A model generated the notes under the pieces. That model was not told where the DNA came from. It did not search any database and saw only the letters and a list, made by a program, of their open reading frames with translations. Below are positions 8,483-16,596 of a stretch of DNA of 64,000 nucleotides, piece by piece. The DNA is taken from contig JBFWSW010000016.1 in assembly GCA_050248155.1 (NCBI GenBank), positions 18,535 through 82,534 of the forward strand, in the 5' to 3' direction. Origin of the DNA: VFMC01 sp050248155 (GTDB lineage: Bacteria; Actinomycetota; Acidimicrobiia; Acidimicrobiales; Ilumatobacteraceae). The position numbers and the translations under genes are program-made. Positions within the stretch are counted from its first letter, which is position 1, and each line of letters begins with the position of its first letter.

Positions 8483-8530
8483 AACGAACGTTCACGAGCG
8501 CCGTGTGGCGTGCTACTTTAACGATCGTTC
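8483..8530. promoter_or_regulatory. Paired TetR operators in the divergent promoter region
   Basis: The 11-mer AACGAACGTTC at 8483-8493 recurs as AACGATCGTTC at 8520-8530, 37 bases away. Both contain a palindrome, GAACGTTC and AACGATCGTT. The second overlaps the end of a TACTTT -10 box (8515-8520) for the acyl-CoA dehydrogenase gene. Binding of the adjacent TetR protein here would repress both directions. Confidence 0.65.
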
Positions 8531-8554
8531 AATCTCTCGACGATCGGGGTTCCG

Positions 8555-9691
8555 ATGACGCAGTTCGACGACGAGCACGAGGCGTTCCAGATGGTCGTCC
8601 GCGACTTCGCCCGGCGCGAGCTCGCCCCGAACGTCGACCGTTGGGAGGCCGCAGGCGAGCTCCCCCTGGAAGCCGTGTCGGCGATGGCCGAGCTCGGCCT
8701 GTTCGGGATCGTGTTCCCCGAGCGGTGGGGTGGCGCCGGCGGCGACTTCACGTCGCTCTGCCTCGCCATCGAGGAGATCGGCGCGGTCAGCCAGTCACTG
8801 GGCATCACCTTGTCGGCGGCCGTCGGGCTCGGCGCGAACCCGATCCACTCCTTCGGCACGGAGGACCAGAAGGACCTGTGGCTCGCCGACCTGGTCGCGG
8901 GTCGCACGCTCGGTGCGTTCGGCCTCACCGAACCCGATGCGGGCAGCGACGCCGGAGGCACGCGCACGAGGGCCGCGCTCGACGGTGACGAGTGGGTGAT
9001 CGACGGTTCGAAGGCGTTCATCACCAACTCCGGCACGCCGATCACCTCGATCATCACCGTCACCGCACGCACCGACGACGGCATCAGCGCGTTCGTCGTC
9101 CCGGCAGGCACGCCCGGGCTCCACGTCGAGCCGGCCTATCGCAAGCTGGGCTGGCATGCCAGCGACACACATGGCCTGACGTTGTCGGAGTGCCGAGTGC
9201 CGGCGGCCAACATGTTGGGCAGCCCGGGCGACGGGCTGCGCAACTTCCTCGCCATCCTCGACGACGGTCGCGTCGCGATCTCGGCGCTGGCGGTGGGCTG
9301 CGCCCGCGCGTGCCTCGAGCTGTCGGTCGAGTACGCGCAGAGCCGTCAGGCGTTCGGCGGCCCGATCGGCCGCTTCCAGGGCCTCGCCTTCCAGCTCGCC
9401 GACCTCGCGGTCGCCGTCGAGAACAGCCGCCACCTCACCTACGAGGCGGCACGGTTGAAAGATGTCGGTCAGCCGTTCAAGCAGGCCGCCGCGATGGCCA
9501 AGCTGTACTCCACCGAGACGGCCGTCTCGGCCACGCGGCTCGCGACGCAGGTCTTCGGCGGGTCCGGCTTCATCGAGGAGACGCCGGTCGCGCGGTTGTA
9601 CCGCGACGCGAAGGTGCTCGAGATCGGCGAGGGCACGAGCGAGATCCAACGGCTCGTCATCGCTCGCGGCCTCGGCCTCCCCGTGGAATGA
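8555..9691 (+). CDS. Acyl-CoA dehydrogenase
   Basis: This 378-residue flavoenzyme of standard length has the three-domain acyl-CoA dehydrogenase layout. The middle domain shows LGAFGLTEPDAGSDAGGTRT, with EWVIDGSKAFITNSG. The C-terminal helical domain has RQAFGGPIGRFQGLAFQLAD and a catalytic Glu in RDAKVLEIGEGTSEIQRLVI. It introduces an alpha-beta double bond into an acyl-CoA and passes electrons to ETF. It starts a short run with an acyl-CoA carboxylase beta subunit, which suggests branched-chain amino acid or related short acyl-CoA breakdown. Chain specificity cannot be read. Confidence 0.93.
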   Translation: MTQFDDEHEAFQMVVRDFARRELAPNVDRWEAAGELPLEAVSAMAELGLFGIVFPERWGGAGGDFTSLCLAIEEIGAVSQSLGITLSAAVGLGANPIHSFGTEDQKDLWLADLVAGRTLGAFGLTEPDAGSDAGGTRTRAALDGDEWVIDGSKAFITNSGTPITSIITVTARTDDGISAFVVPAGTPGLHVEPAYRKLGWHASDTHGLTLSECRVPAANMLGSPGDGLRNFLAILDDGRVAISALAVGCARACLELSVEYAQSRQAFGGPIGRFQGLAFQLADLAVAVENSRHLTYEAARLKDVGQPFKQAAAMAKLYSTETAVSATRLATQVFGGSGFIEETPVARLYRDAKVLEIGEGTSEIQRLVIARGLGLPVE

Positions 9692-9701
9692 TCGTGGCAC
9701 C

Positions 9702-11249
9702 GTGAACGACCAGCCGATCAGCGACGAGCTCGCGCGACGTTCCGGTCGTGCGCGGTCGGGCAACCGTGACGTGCAGGGTGGGCGTGAGGCGGCCAAGTTG
9801 GCCCGGCAGAACAAGCTGTTCGTACGGGACCGGATCGCGTTGTTGGCCGACGAGGGGTCCTTCGTCGAGGACGGGCTGCTGGCGAACACGTTGGCGGACG
9901 ACCTGCCGGCCGACGGTGTCGTGACCGGGCTCGGGCGGGTCGACGGTCGATCGGTGTACATCGTGGCCAACGACCCGACGGTGAAGGCTGGGTCGTGGGG
10001 TGCGCGCACGGTCGAGAAGATCGTGCGCGCCACCGAGCACGCGCTGCGGCACGAGACCCCGATGTTCTGGTTGATCGACTCGGCGGGCGCGCGCATCACC
10101 GATCAGGTCGAGCTGTTCCCCGGCCGGCGGGGGGCGGGTCGGATCTTCTCGAACCAGGTGAAGCTGTCGGGCAAGGTGCCACAGATCTGCTGCCTGTTCG
10201 GCCCGTCCGCTGCGGGTGGCGCGTACATCCCGGCGTTCTGCGACGTGGTGTTCATGGTCGAGGGCAACGCGTCGATGTACCTCGGCTCGCCACGTATGGC
10301 CGAGGAGGTCATCGGCGAGCACGTCACGCTCGAGGAGATGGGCGGTGCACGGATGCACGCGACCGTCTCGGGATGCGGCGACAACCTCGCCGTCGACGAC
10401 GCCGATGCGATCGACCAGGCGCGCCACCTGTTCTCGTACTTGCCGTCGTCGTGGCGCGAGGTGCCACACCAGTTCGACGCCGAGCCGGCGGCGATCGAAC
10501 TGCGCCGCGAGGTGTTGCCCGCGGAAGAGAGCGCCGGGTACGACATGCACCGCGTCCTCGACGGCATCGTCGACGCGCACAGCTTCATGTCGTTGAAGCC
10601 GCTGTTCGCGCCCGAGCTGATCACCGGCTTCGGGCGGCTCGACGGGCACACGATCGGCATCGTCGCCAACAACCCGATGCACAAGGGCGGCGTGCTGTTC
10701 GGCGACTCGGCCGACAAGGCCGCCCGCTTCGTGTGGATGTGCGACGCGTACAACATCCCGCTGCTGTTCCTCGCCGACGTGCCCGGGTTCATGATCGGCA
10801 CCCAGGTCGAGCGCGAGGGCATCATCCGCCACGGGGCGAAGATGATCACCGCGGTCACCGAGGCGACGGTGCCGAAGATCTGCGTCGTCGTCCGCAAGGC
10901 CTACGGTGCCGGTCTGTACGCGATGTGCGGCCCTGCGTTCGACCCCATCGCCACCCTCGCCCTGCCCACCGCGAAGATCGCCGTGATGGGCCCCGAGGCA
11001 GCCGTCAACGCCGTGTTCGCCAACAAGATCGCCGAGATCACCGACCCCGCCGAGCGCGCCGCCTACGTCGCCGAGCGCCGTGTCGAGTACGAGACCGACG
11101 TCGACCTCTACCGCCTCGCGAGCGAGCTCGTCATCGACGCCGTCGTCCCGTTCGAAGCCCTGCGCGACGAGATCGCCCGTCGTTTCAGCGCCGCCGACCC
11201 AACCGACCGCCACGCCGTCGCCAAGCACCACGCCGTCTACATGGGCTGA
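9702..11249 (+). CDS. Acyl-CoA carboxylase carboxyltransferase (beta) subunit
   Basis: The 515-residue protein has two crotonase-fold halves of the carboxyltransferase family. The N half has PMFWLIDSAGARI and CCLFGPSAAGGAYIPAFCD. The C half has GIVANNPMHKGGVLFGDSADKAARF, PLLFLADVPGFMIGTQVE and KICVVVRKAYGAGLYAMCGP. It transfers carboxyl from biotin to an acyl-CoA (propionyl-, methylcrotonyl- or longer-chain). The GTG at 9702 follows the dehydrogenase stop by 10 bases, so they are co-transcribed. The biotin carboxylase alpha subunit is not in this window, so substrate assignment stays open. Confidence 0.9.
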   Translation: MNDQPISDELARRSGRARSGNRDVQGGREAAKLARQNKLFVRDRIALLADEGSFVEDGLLANTLADDLPADGVVTGLGRVDGRSVYIVANDPTVKAGSWGARTVEKIVRATEHALRHETPMFWLIDSAGARITDQVELFPGRRGAGRIFSNQVKLSGKVPQICCLFGPSAAGGAYIPAFCDVVFMVEGNASMYLGSPRMAEEVIGEHVTLEEMGGARMHATVSGCGDNLAVDDADAIDQARHLFSYLPSSWREVPHQFDAEPAAIELRREVLPAEESAGYDMHRVLDGIVDAHSFMSLKPLFAPELITGFGRLDGHTIGIVANNPMHKGGVLFGDSADKAARFVWMCDAYNIPLLFLADVPGFMIGTQVEREGIIRHGAKMITAVTEATVPKICVVVRKAYGAGLYAMCGPAFDPIATLALPTAKIAVMGPEAAVNAVFANKIAEITDPAERAAYVAERRVEYETDVDLYRLASELVIDAVVPFEALRDEIARRFSAADPTDRHAVAKHHAVYMG

Positions 11250-11274
11250 CGCGCGGCGGGCGACACGGCATCGG

Positions 11275-11280
11275 TACGCT
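11275..11280 (+). promoter_or_regulatory. -10 element TACGCT for a leaderless VOC transcript
   Basis: TACGCT in the context GGTACGCTCC ends six bases before the ATG at 11287, so transcription would start at or next to the start codon. The same GGTACGCTC block lies before the gene at 32047. Confidence 0.4.
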
Positions 11281-11286
11281 CCGGCG

Positions 11287-11718
11287 ATGGCCGTACCTGC
11301 GCGACTCTCCATCGTCACCCTCGGCGTCGCCGACCTGCCCCGGGCCCGCGCCTTCTACGAGTCGCTCGGCTGGCGGGTGACGAGTGGGTCGAGCGACGAG
11401 ATCGTCTGGTTCGCGACGGCCGACTCGCTGCTCGGCCTGTACCCCCGCACCGAGCTCGCCGCCGATGCGCAGCTCTCGCCCGGCTCGGCGAGCGAGTTCG
11501 GCGGCGTGATGCTCGGGCTCAACGTCGAGAGCGAGGCCCTCGTCGACGCGGTGCTCGACGAAGCAGTGGCGGCCGGCGCCCGCCTGATCGCGGCACCGGT
11601 CCGTGCCGACTGGGGCGGCTACCGGGGCTACTTCGCCGATCCCGACGGCCATCCGTGGGAGGTGCTGTACCACCCGTACATGACCTTCCGCGGGGACGGC
11701 TCGCTGGTGAACGACTGA
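11287..11718 (+). CDS. VOC-superfamily (glyoxalase/bleomycin-resistance fold) protein
   Basis: This 143-residue single-module VOC protein begins with the beta-strand LSIVTLGVADLPRARAFYESLGW and ends with YRGYFADPDGHPWEVLYHP, the usual metal-ligand-bearing strand. The family includes lyases, dioxygenases and binding proteins, and no specific enzyme is recognised. It lies 37 bases after the carboxylase gene and may have its own leaderless promoter. The stop codon is one base from the end of the convergent enolase-superfamily gene. Confidence 0.85.
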   Translation: MAVPARLSIVTLGVADLPRARAFYESLGWRVTSGSSDEIVWFATADSLLGLYPRTELAADAQLSPGSASEFGGVMLGLNVESEALVDAVLDEAVAAGARLIAAPVRADWGGYRGYFADPDGHPWEVLYHPYMTFRGDGSLVND

Positions 11719-11719
11719 G

Positions 11720-12886
11720 TCAGTCGATGCGGCCGGTCTCGTGGTCGGTGAACACCTCGGCGTAGGTGCCGCCCTTCACGTGCGGGTAGTCGTCGAACAC
11801 CGCTTCGTCGAACTCGATGCCGAGGCCGGGCTTGCCGGGCACGATCGCGACGCCGTCACGGATGCAGGTGAGGGCGAGCTCGGGCGCGACGTTGTCGACG
11901 AGTGGCTGGTGCGGGTCGATGTCCCACTCGATCATCGGGACGTCGGCCACCGCCGCCCACTGCAGGTTCGCGGCGAGACCGATCGCGGTCGGCCCGCCGA
12001 CGTGCGGGATGACCTCGAGCCCGATCTGCTTGGCGATCGTGGCGATCTCGAGGCAGGCGAGGAGGCCGCCGCACAGCGTGGCGTCGGGCTGGAACACGTG
12101 GATGGCCTGACGTTCGGCGAGCATGCGGTACTGCGCCGGTGAGTAGATGCGCTCGCCGCCGGCGATGCGCACGGGCAACGACCGCGCCGCGAGCCGCGCC
12201 AGGCCGTCGACGTCGTACTGCGGGCAGGGCTCTTCGAAGAAGTACACGCCCAACGGCTTCAGCCGCTCGGTGAGGGCGATCGCCTCCTCGGGCGAGTAGC
12301 CCCAGTACGCGTCGGCCATGATCCGTCGCTCGGGGCCGATGTGGTCCTTGACCACGCGCACGAGCTCGACGTCGGAGTCGGGGTTCTTGCCGAGACGGAC
12401 CTTGACGTTGCGAAACCCGACCGAGAGCGCCTGGTCGAAGTAGTGCGCGTGCCAGTCGGCCGACTCCTCGAACATCGTCGTCCCGGTGCCGTAGAGCGGG
12501 ATGCGGTCGATGCCGCCTCCGAGCAAGGTCGAGACGGGTACGCCGTGTGCCTTGCCGAGCGCGTCCCACAGCGCGATCTCGACTGCGCCGATCACCTGGC
12601 TCGTCAGGCCCTCCCACCCGAGGTACCCGTCGAGCAGCACGTGCATCTGCCCCAGGCGAGCTCGGATGGCCGACGCGTCGGTGCCGACGAGGTTCGGCGC
12701 GATGACGTCGCGCACGACGGTCTCGACGACCGTCGGATAGCTGTGACCCCAGTTGGACGACGCCTCGCCCCAGCCGACCACCCCGTCGCTCGTCTGCACG
12801 CGCACGACGACGAAGCCACGCTGCATCGGCGGGTCGGTCTTGTGATAGCTGAGGCACCGCGCGGTGAGGGACTCGATCGTGCTCAT
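11720..12886 (-). CDS. Mandelate racemase/muconate lactonizing enzyme family dehydratase or epimerase
   Basis: The 388-residue enolase-superfamily enzyme has an N-terminal capping domain and a (beta/alpha)7-beta barrel. KVRLGKNP holds the catalytic Lys region. Metal ligands are seen in IMADAYWGYSPEEA, YFFEEPCPQYD and IAGGERIYS. A His on a late strand (GLEVIPHVGGPTAIG) is typical of sugar-acid dehydratases, which abstract a proton next to a carboxylate. It is the last gene of a four-gene operon with a deaminase, a regulator and an ABC ATPase, and its ATG overlaps the ATPase stop. A role in dehydrating a sugar acid or similar carboxylate made by the island is inference. Confidence 0.88.
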   Translation of the reverse strand: MSTIESLTARCLSYHKTDPPMQRGFVVVRVQTSDGVVGWGEASSNWGHSYPTVVETVVRDVIAPNLVGTDASAIRARLGQMHVLLDGYLGWEGLTSQVIGAVEIALWDALGKAHGVPVSTLLGGGIDRIPLYGTGTTMFEESADWHAHYFDQALSVGFRNVKVRLGKNPDSDVELVRVVKDHIGPERRIMADAYWGYSPEEAIALTERLKPLGVYFFEEPCPQYDVDGLARLAARSLPVRIAGGERIYSPAQYRMLAERQAIHVFQPDATLCGGLLACLEIATIAKQIGLEVIPHVGGPTAIGLAANLQWAAVADVPMIEWDIDPHQPLVDNVAPELALTCIRDGVAIVPGKPGLGIEFDEAVFDDYPHVKGGTYAEVFTDHETGRID

Positions 12887-13686
12887 GACACCGGTTCCTC
12901 CTGCTGCGCCTCGGCGCGAGCGTCGTGTCCGCTGAACAGCATCGCCGACAGGCGATCGCAGATCTCGTGGAACTCGGGCATCCGCAGCAGCTCGGGCCGG
13001 CGCGGTCGCGGCAGGTCGATCGGCACGACGGCCTGGATGCGGCCGGGCCTCGGGGTCATCACGACGACCTGATCGGCGAGGAACACGGCCTCGGAGATCG
13101 AGTGGGTGACGAGCAGCGTCGTCGTCGCCCGCTCGGTCCAGATGCGCTGCAACTCGATGTTCAGGCGTTGACGCGTCATCTCGTCGAGCGCACCGAAGGG
13201 CTCGTCGAGCAGCAGCAAGCGCGGCTCGGCCACCAGCGCCCGGGCGATGGCGACGCGCTGGCGCATGCCACCCGACAGCTGCGACGGCCGGGCGGTCTCG
13301 AACCCGTCGAGGCCGACCAATCGCACGAGGTCGGCGATCGCCGACTTCGGCACGTCGGCGCCGGTCGCCTCGACGGCGAGCTTGATGTTCGCGGTGACGG
13401 AGCGCCATGCGAGCAGCGCCGGGTCCTGGAAGGCGACGCCGATGTGGTGGGCGCGGCGAGCGACCTCGGGTGGCTCGCCGTGCACGAGCACGCGACCACT
13501 CGTCGGTGCTTCGAGCCCGGCGAGGATGCGCAGGATCGTCGACTTGCCGCAGCCCGAGGGGCCGAGCAGCGCGATGAACGATCCCTCCGCCGTGTGCAGG
13601 TCGACGTCGGTGAGCGCCAGCACCGGCTGTCGACCCACGCTGAACTCCTTGCACAGCCCGTCGATGGCGATGCCCTCTCCGGTCAT
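12883..13686 (-). CDS. ABC transporter ATPase, nitrate/taurine/pyrimidine-precursor type
   Basis: This 267-residue ATPase has a Walker A motif GPSGCGKS, a Q-loop AFQDPALLAW, a signature LSGGMRQR, a Walker B motif LLLLDEPFGALDE and an H-loop VTHSISEAVFLADQV. It matches the SsuB/TauB/ThiZ group that energises import through SsuC-like permeases. The matching permease and binding protein are encoded on the opposite strand from 16593. Both of its ends overlap neighbours by four bases (ATGA), so translation is coupled across the operon. The substrate is unknown. Confidence 0.93.
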   Translation of the reverse strand: MTGEGIAIDGLCKEFSVGRQPVLALTDVDLHTAEGSFIALLGPSGCGKSTILRILAGLEAPTSGRVLVHGEPPEVARRAHHIGVAFQDPALLAWRSVTANIKLAVEATGADVPKSAIADLVRLVGLDGFETARPSQLSGGMRQRVAIARALVAEPRLLLLDEPFGALDEMTRQRLNIELQRIWTERATTTLLVTHSISEAVFLADQVVVMTPRPGRIQAVVPIDLPRPRRPELLRMPEFHEICDRLSAMLFSGHDARAEAQQEEPVS

Positions 13687-14285
13687 GATGCCTCCTCTCT
13701 CGCGGTCGGCGGATGGTGGCGGGTGACCACCAGCAGCAGCCGTACATCCTCGTCGCCCTCGACCTGCCACCGGTGCGGCACCTCGCCCGCGTGCACCAGG
13801 CAGTCGCCGGCGCGCAACGAGCGGCTCGGCCGGCCGACGAAGTCGACGCGGAGCGCCCCATCGATGAGGAACAGCACCTTGTCACCTGGGTGTTGGAACC
13901 AGACGTCGAGATCGTCGGACGGCGCGGCGCGGTACTCGTAGATCTCGAGGTCGCGTGACTGATCGGCCAGCACGACGCGACCGACCGCGGAGGCCGGACG
14001 GTCGCTCGACGGCACCATGTCGCCATCGGCGGCGCCGACGAAGTGGACGTCGTCGGACGGCGTCGACGGCAGCAGGGATGCCGGGCTGACACCGAGTGCA
14101 TCAGCGATCCGGTACAGCGACGACAGCGACGGAGCGGTGATGCCCCGCTCGGTCTGGCTGACGAACGCCTGGCTGATCCCGCATCGACTGGCGAGCGCCC
14201 GGGTGGAGAGGCCCGCCGCTTCGCGCGCGGCACGCACGGCACGGCCGATCGCGACGAAGGTGGGGTCGAGGTCGGTGGCGGTCAT
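13683..14285 (-). CDS. XRE-family regulator with C-terminal cupin domain
   Basis: The 200-residue protein starts with a Cro/C1-type helix-turn-helix (LSTRALASRCGISQAFVSQTERG, about residues 25-47). It ends with a small cupin barrel (FQHPGDKVLFLIDGALRVDF, then LRAGDCLVHAGEVPHRWQVEG). Such HTH-cupin proteins usually bind a small-molecule ligand in the cupin and control adjacent catabolic or uptake genes. It is encoded inside the operon, with ATGA overlaps on both sides, and probably acts on the divergent promoter region 15413-15525. Autoregulation is inference. Confidence 0.9.
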   Translation of the reverse strand: MTATDLDPTFVAIGRAVRAAREAAGLSTRALASRCGISQAFVSQTERGITAPSLSSLYRIADALGVSPASLLPSTPSDDVHFVGAADGDMVPSSDRPASAVGRVVLADQSRDLEIYEYRAAPSDDLDVWFQHPGDKVLFLIDGALRVDFVGRPSRSLRAGDCLVHAGEVPHRWQVEGDEDVRLLLVVTRHHPPTAREEAS

Positions 14286-15412
14286 GCCCCTCGCTCATCC
14301 CGGCGCTCGCCCCGGCGCTCGTCCCGGCTGAAACGTGCAGTGAGCCCGGCATCGCATCGGAGCCGGTCGATCTCGACCTCGAACGCGGCCTGCAGGGCCC
14401 GCTGCTCGTCGGCCGGCGCCCAGCAGGCCTCGATCCCGGCGAGGCACAGGTCCTCGACCTCGTCGAGGCTCCACCCGAACGCAGTCGCGACGGCATGCAC
14501 CTCGTCTGCGGCGTCGACGCCGAACATCTCGGCGTTGTCGGAGCTCACGGTCACGATCACACCAGCGTCGCGCATGGTGGCGATGGGATGCGCAGAGATG
14601 CTCGGGATGATGCCGATCGCGACGTTCGAGGTCGGGCAGCACGTGAGGGGGATGCGCCGTTCGGCGATCTCGGCCATCAGGAGGGGATCGTGCACCAGGC
14701 TGACGCCGTGATCGATGCGCTCGACCCCGACGACGTCGATGCCGGCGCGGATGTCGGCCGCCGGTCCCTCCTCGCCGAGGTGCATCGTCGTCCGCCAGCC
14801 ACGCACGCGGGCGTGGTCGAACGGACCGGCGAACGCGGCGAGGTCGACGCCGATCTCGCCGGCGTCGCCACCCACCCCGACGAGGACGTCCCGGTCGCAG
14901 CCGTCCGCCAGATCGAGCAGCTCCATCGCCGCAGCCGGTCCGGAGGGCTTGTCGACGTCCATGATCATCCGGCAGGCGATGCCGAAGTCGGCACGGGCGT
15001 CGCGCACACCGGCTTCGAGCCCGCGCCAGATGGTGGTGAAGGCGACACCGTGGCGCATGAGGAACGTCGGTGAGAAGAACATCTCGCGATATCGCACACC
15101 GGCGGCAGCTGCGATGCCGAGCGCCTCGTAGGTCACTCGGCGGATGTCGTCTTCGTCGACGAGCGTGCGGCAGACGAGGTCGAACACCCGGAGGAAGTCG
15201 GTCAGGTCGCGATACCGGTACAGCTCGGCCGGATCGTCGACGCCGAGGTCGATGCCGTTGCGCGCGGCGAGCTCGGCCACGGTGGCCGCGCGTGCTGCCC
15301 CCTCGACGTGCACGTGCAGCTCGACCTTCGGCAGCGCGCGCACATGGGCGAGATCCGGCACCGATCCCGCGGATCCCCCCTGACCAGATCCCCCGTGAGT
15401 AGTCACACTCAT
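14282..15412 (-). CDS. Adenosine deaminase-like amidohydrolase
   Basis: This 376-residue protein begins its domain with LPKVELHVHVEGA, the family signature carrying the HxH zinc ligands. It also has TMHLGEEGP (third His and catalytic Glu), RIDHGVSLV (general-base His) and VSSDNAEMFG (zinc/catalytic Asp). All catalytic positions of adenosine/adenine/aminodeoxyfutalosine deaminases are present. RIDHG in place of the usual RIGHG and SSDNAEMF in place of the usual loop suggest a changed substrate. The ATG at 15412 is followed by a Gly-rich stretch. It is the first gene of an operon with regulator, ABC ATPase and enolase-superfamily enzyme, so a catabolic role rather than purine salvage is likely. 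Confidence 0.87.
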   Translation of the reverse strand: MSVTTHGGSGQGGSAGSVPDLAHVRALPKVELHVHVEGAARAATVAELAARNGIDLGVDDPAELYRYRDLTDFLRVFDLVCRTLVDEDDIRRVTYEALGIAAAAGVRYREMFFSPTFLMRHGVAFTTIWRGLEAGVRDARADFGIACRMIMDVDKPSGPAAAMELLDLADGCDRDVLVGVGGDAGEIGVDLAAFAGPFDHARVRGWRTTMHLGEEGPAADIRAGIDVVGVERIDHGVSLVHDPLLMAEIAERRIPLTCCPTSNVAIGIIPSISAHPIATMRDAGVIVTVSSDNAEMFGVDAADEVHAVATAFGWSLDEVEDLCLAGIEACWAPADEQRALQAAFEVEIDRLRCDAGLTARFSRDERRGERRDERGA

Positions 15413-15484
15413 CACGGCGACGTTAGTCGTCGGTGCGCGCAGCGGCCGGCGACCCGCAATACGGCAGTGTGAACGCTGTGCGCG

Positions 15485-15513
15485 TCGACCAGTCGGCGGA
15501 TCGTGAGTATGTA
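15485..15513 (+). promoter_or_regulatory. Divergent promoter region of the catabolic island
   Basis: TCGACC at 15485-15490 and TATGTA at 15508-15513 are 17 bases apart and lead to the ATG at 15526, giving a very short leader. The whole 15413-15525 stretch separates the two arms of the island and is the natural site for the XRE-cupin regulator. No clear palindromic operator could be chosen by eye. Confidence 0.35.
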
Positions 15514-15525
15514 CAGTGATCACCG

Positions 15526-16596
15526 ATGAGCAACCGGGGGCCGTTGCCGATCCAGCATCCGCTACGACTCGACAACGTGCACCCCGCGCTCCGCTCGTGC
15601 TGGCACCCGGTCTGCCGGTCGTCGGAGGTCCTCGACGGCTCGGTGCTCGGCGTGCGCCTGCTCGGCGAGCGGTGGGCCATCGCCCGGATCGGCGGCACGC
15701 TGACCGCCTTCGCCGACCGGTGCCCGCACCGCATGGCGCCGCTCAGCGCAGGGCGCGTGTGCGGAGGCGAGCTCGAGTGCGCCTATCACGGGTACCGGTT
15801 CGACGCGGCCGGGGCGTGCGTCCACATCCCGGCGATCGGTGCCGATGGCCGCGTCCCGCCGACCGCTGCAGCGACACGTGCCCATTCGGTGACCGAGCGG
15901 TACGGGTTGGTGTGGATCGCGCCCGACGAACCCGTCGCCGACCTGATCGACGTGCCCGAGTGGGACGACCCGAGCTTCACGATCGTGCCGCTGCCCACGC
16001 TCGACTGGAACGCCGCTGCGGCCCAGATGGTCGACAACTTCCTCGACCTGTCGCACTTCCCGTTCCTCCACCCGGTCACCTTCGGCGACCCGACGGCGAC
16101 GAAGGTCAACGACTACGAGGTCGAGCGCGACGGGTGGGGCTCGGTCACGTGCTACCGGCACGTCACCCGGTTGCTGCACGACCCGGGCGACGCCGGCGCG
16201 CCCAACACCAGCGAGCGCGCCGACGTGTTCGTGTACCGCGCGCCGTTCACCATCCGGCTCCGCATCGAGTACCTCGCCGAGGACGTCGTCCTGACCATCT
16301 TGTTCTTCCATCAACCCGTCGACGCCACGACGACGCGCCTCTACTGCTACGACCTGCGCAACGACATCGCCGACGGCCGGGCCACGGTCGACGGCGCACG
16401 CGAGTTCCAGCTCGCCGTCGCCGCCGAGGACCAGGCGCTCGTCGAGCAGATCGCCGACAAGTCGATCTCGCTCGACGTCACTCGCGAGGTGCACACCCGC
16501 GCCGATCGGATCACGCTCGAGATGCGCCGGATCATGGCCGATCTCGTCGAGCACGTCGCATCCCGCTCATCCAGCGGACCGGACGAGCCGGCATGA
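15526..16596 (+). CDS. Rieske non-heme iron oxygenase, terminal component
   Basis: The 356-residue protein has a Rieske 2Fe-2S motif CPHRMAPLSAG (Cys-X-His) paired with CAYHGYRF (Cys-X2-His). Its catalytic domain has the mononuclear iron site in DNFLDLSHFPFLHP, with the bridging Asp and two His. The length fits the vanillate O-demethylase, phthalate dioxygenase and N-demethylase type of homotrimeric oxygenases. These hydroxylate or demethylate aromatic or N-methyl substrates with electrons from a reductase, which is not encoded nearby. Its stop overlaps the ATG of the permease gene. The substrate is presumably the compound imported by this cluster. Confidence 0.9.
   Translation: MSNRGPLPIQHPLRLDNVHPALRSCWHPVCRSSEVLDGSVLGVRLLGERWAIARIGGTLTAFADRCPHRMAPLSAGRVCGGELECAYHGYRFDAAGACVHIPAIGADGRVPPTAAATRAHSVTERYGLVWIAPDEPVADLIDVPEWDDPSFTIVPLPTLDWNAAAAQMVDNFLDLSHFPFLHPVTFGDPTATKVNDYEVERDGWGSVTCYRHVTRLLHDPGDAGAPNTSERADVFVYRAPFTIRLRIEYLAEDVVLTILFFHQPVDATTTRLYCYDLRNDIADGRATVDGAREFQLAVAAEDQALVEQIADKSISLDVTREVHTRADRITLEMRRIMADLVEHVASRSSSGPDEPA

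Noticed and set aside
8503..8988. Arg-rich frame overlapping the acyl-CoA dehydrogenase start
   Set aside because: It is an out-of-frame reading of the dehydrogenase gene with no family pattern.
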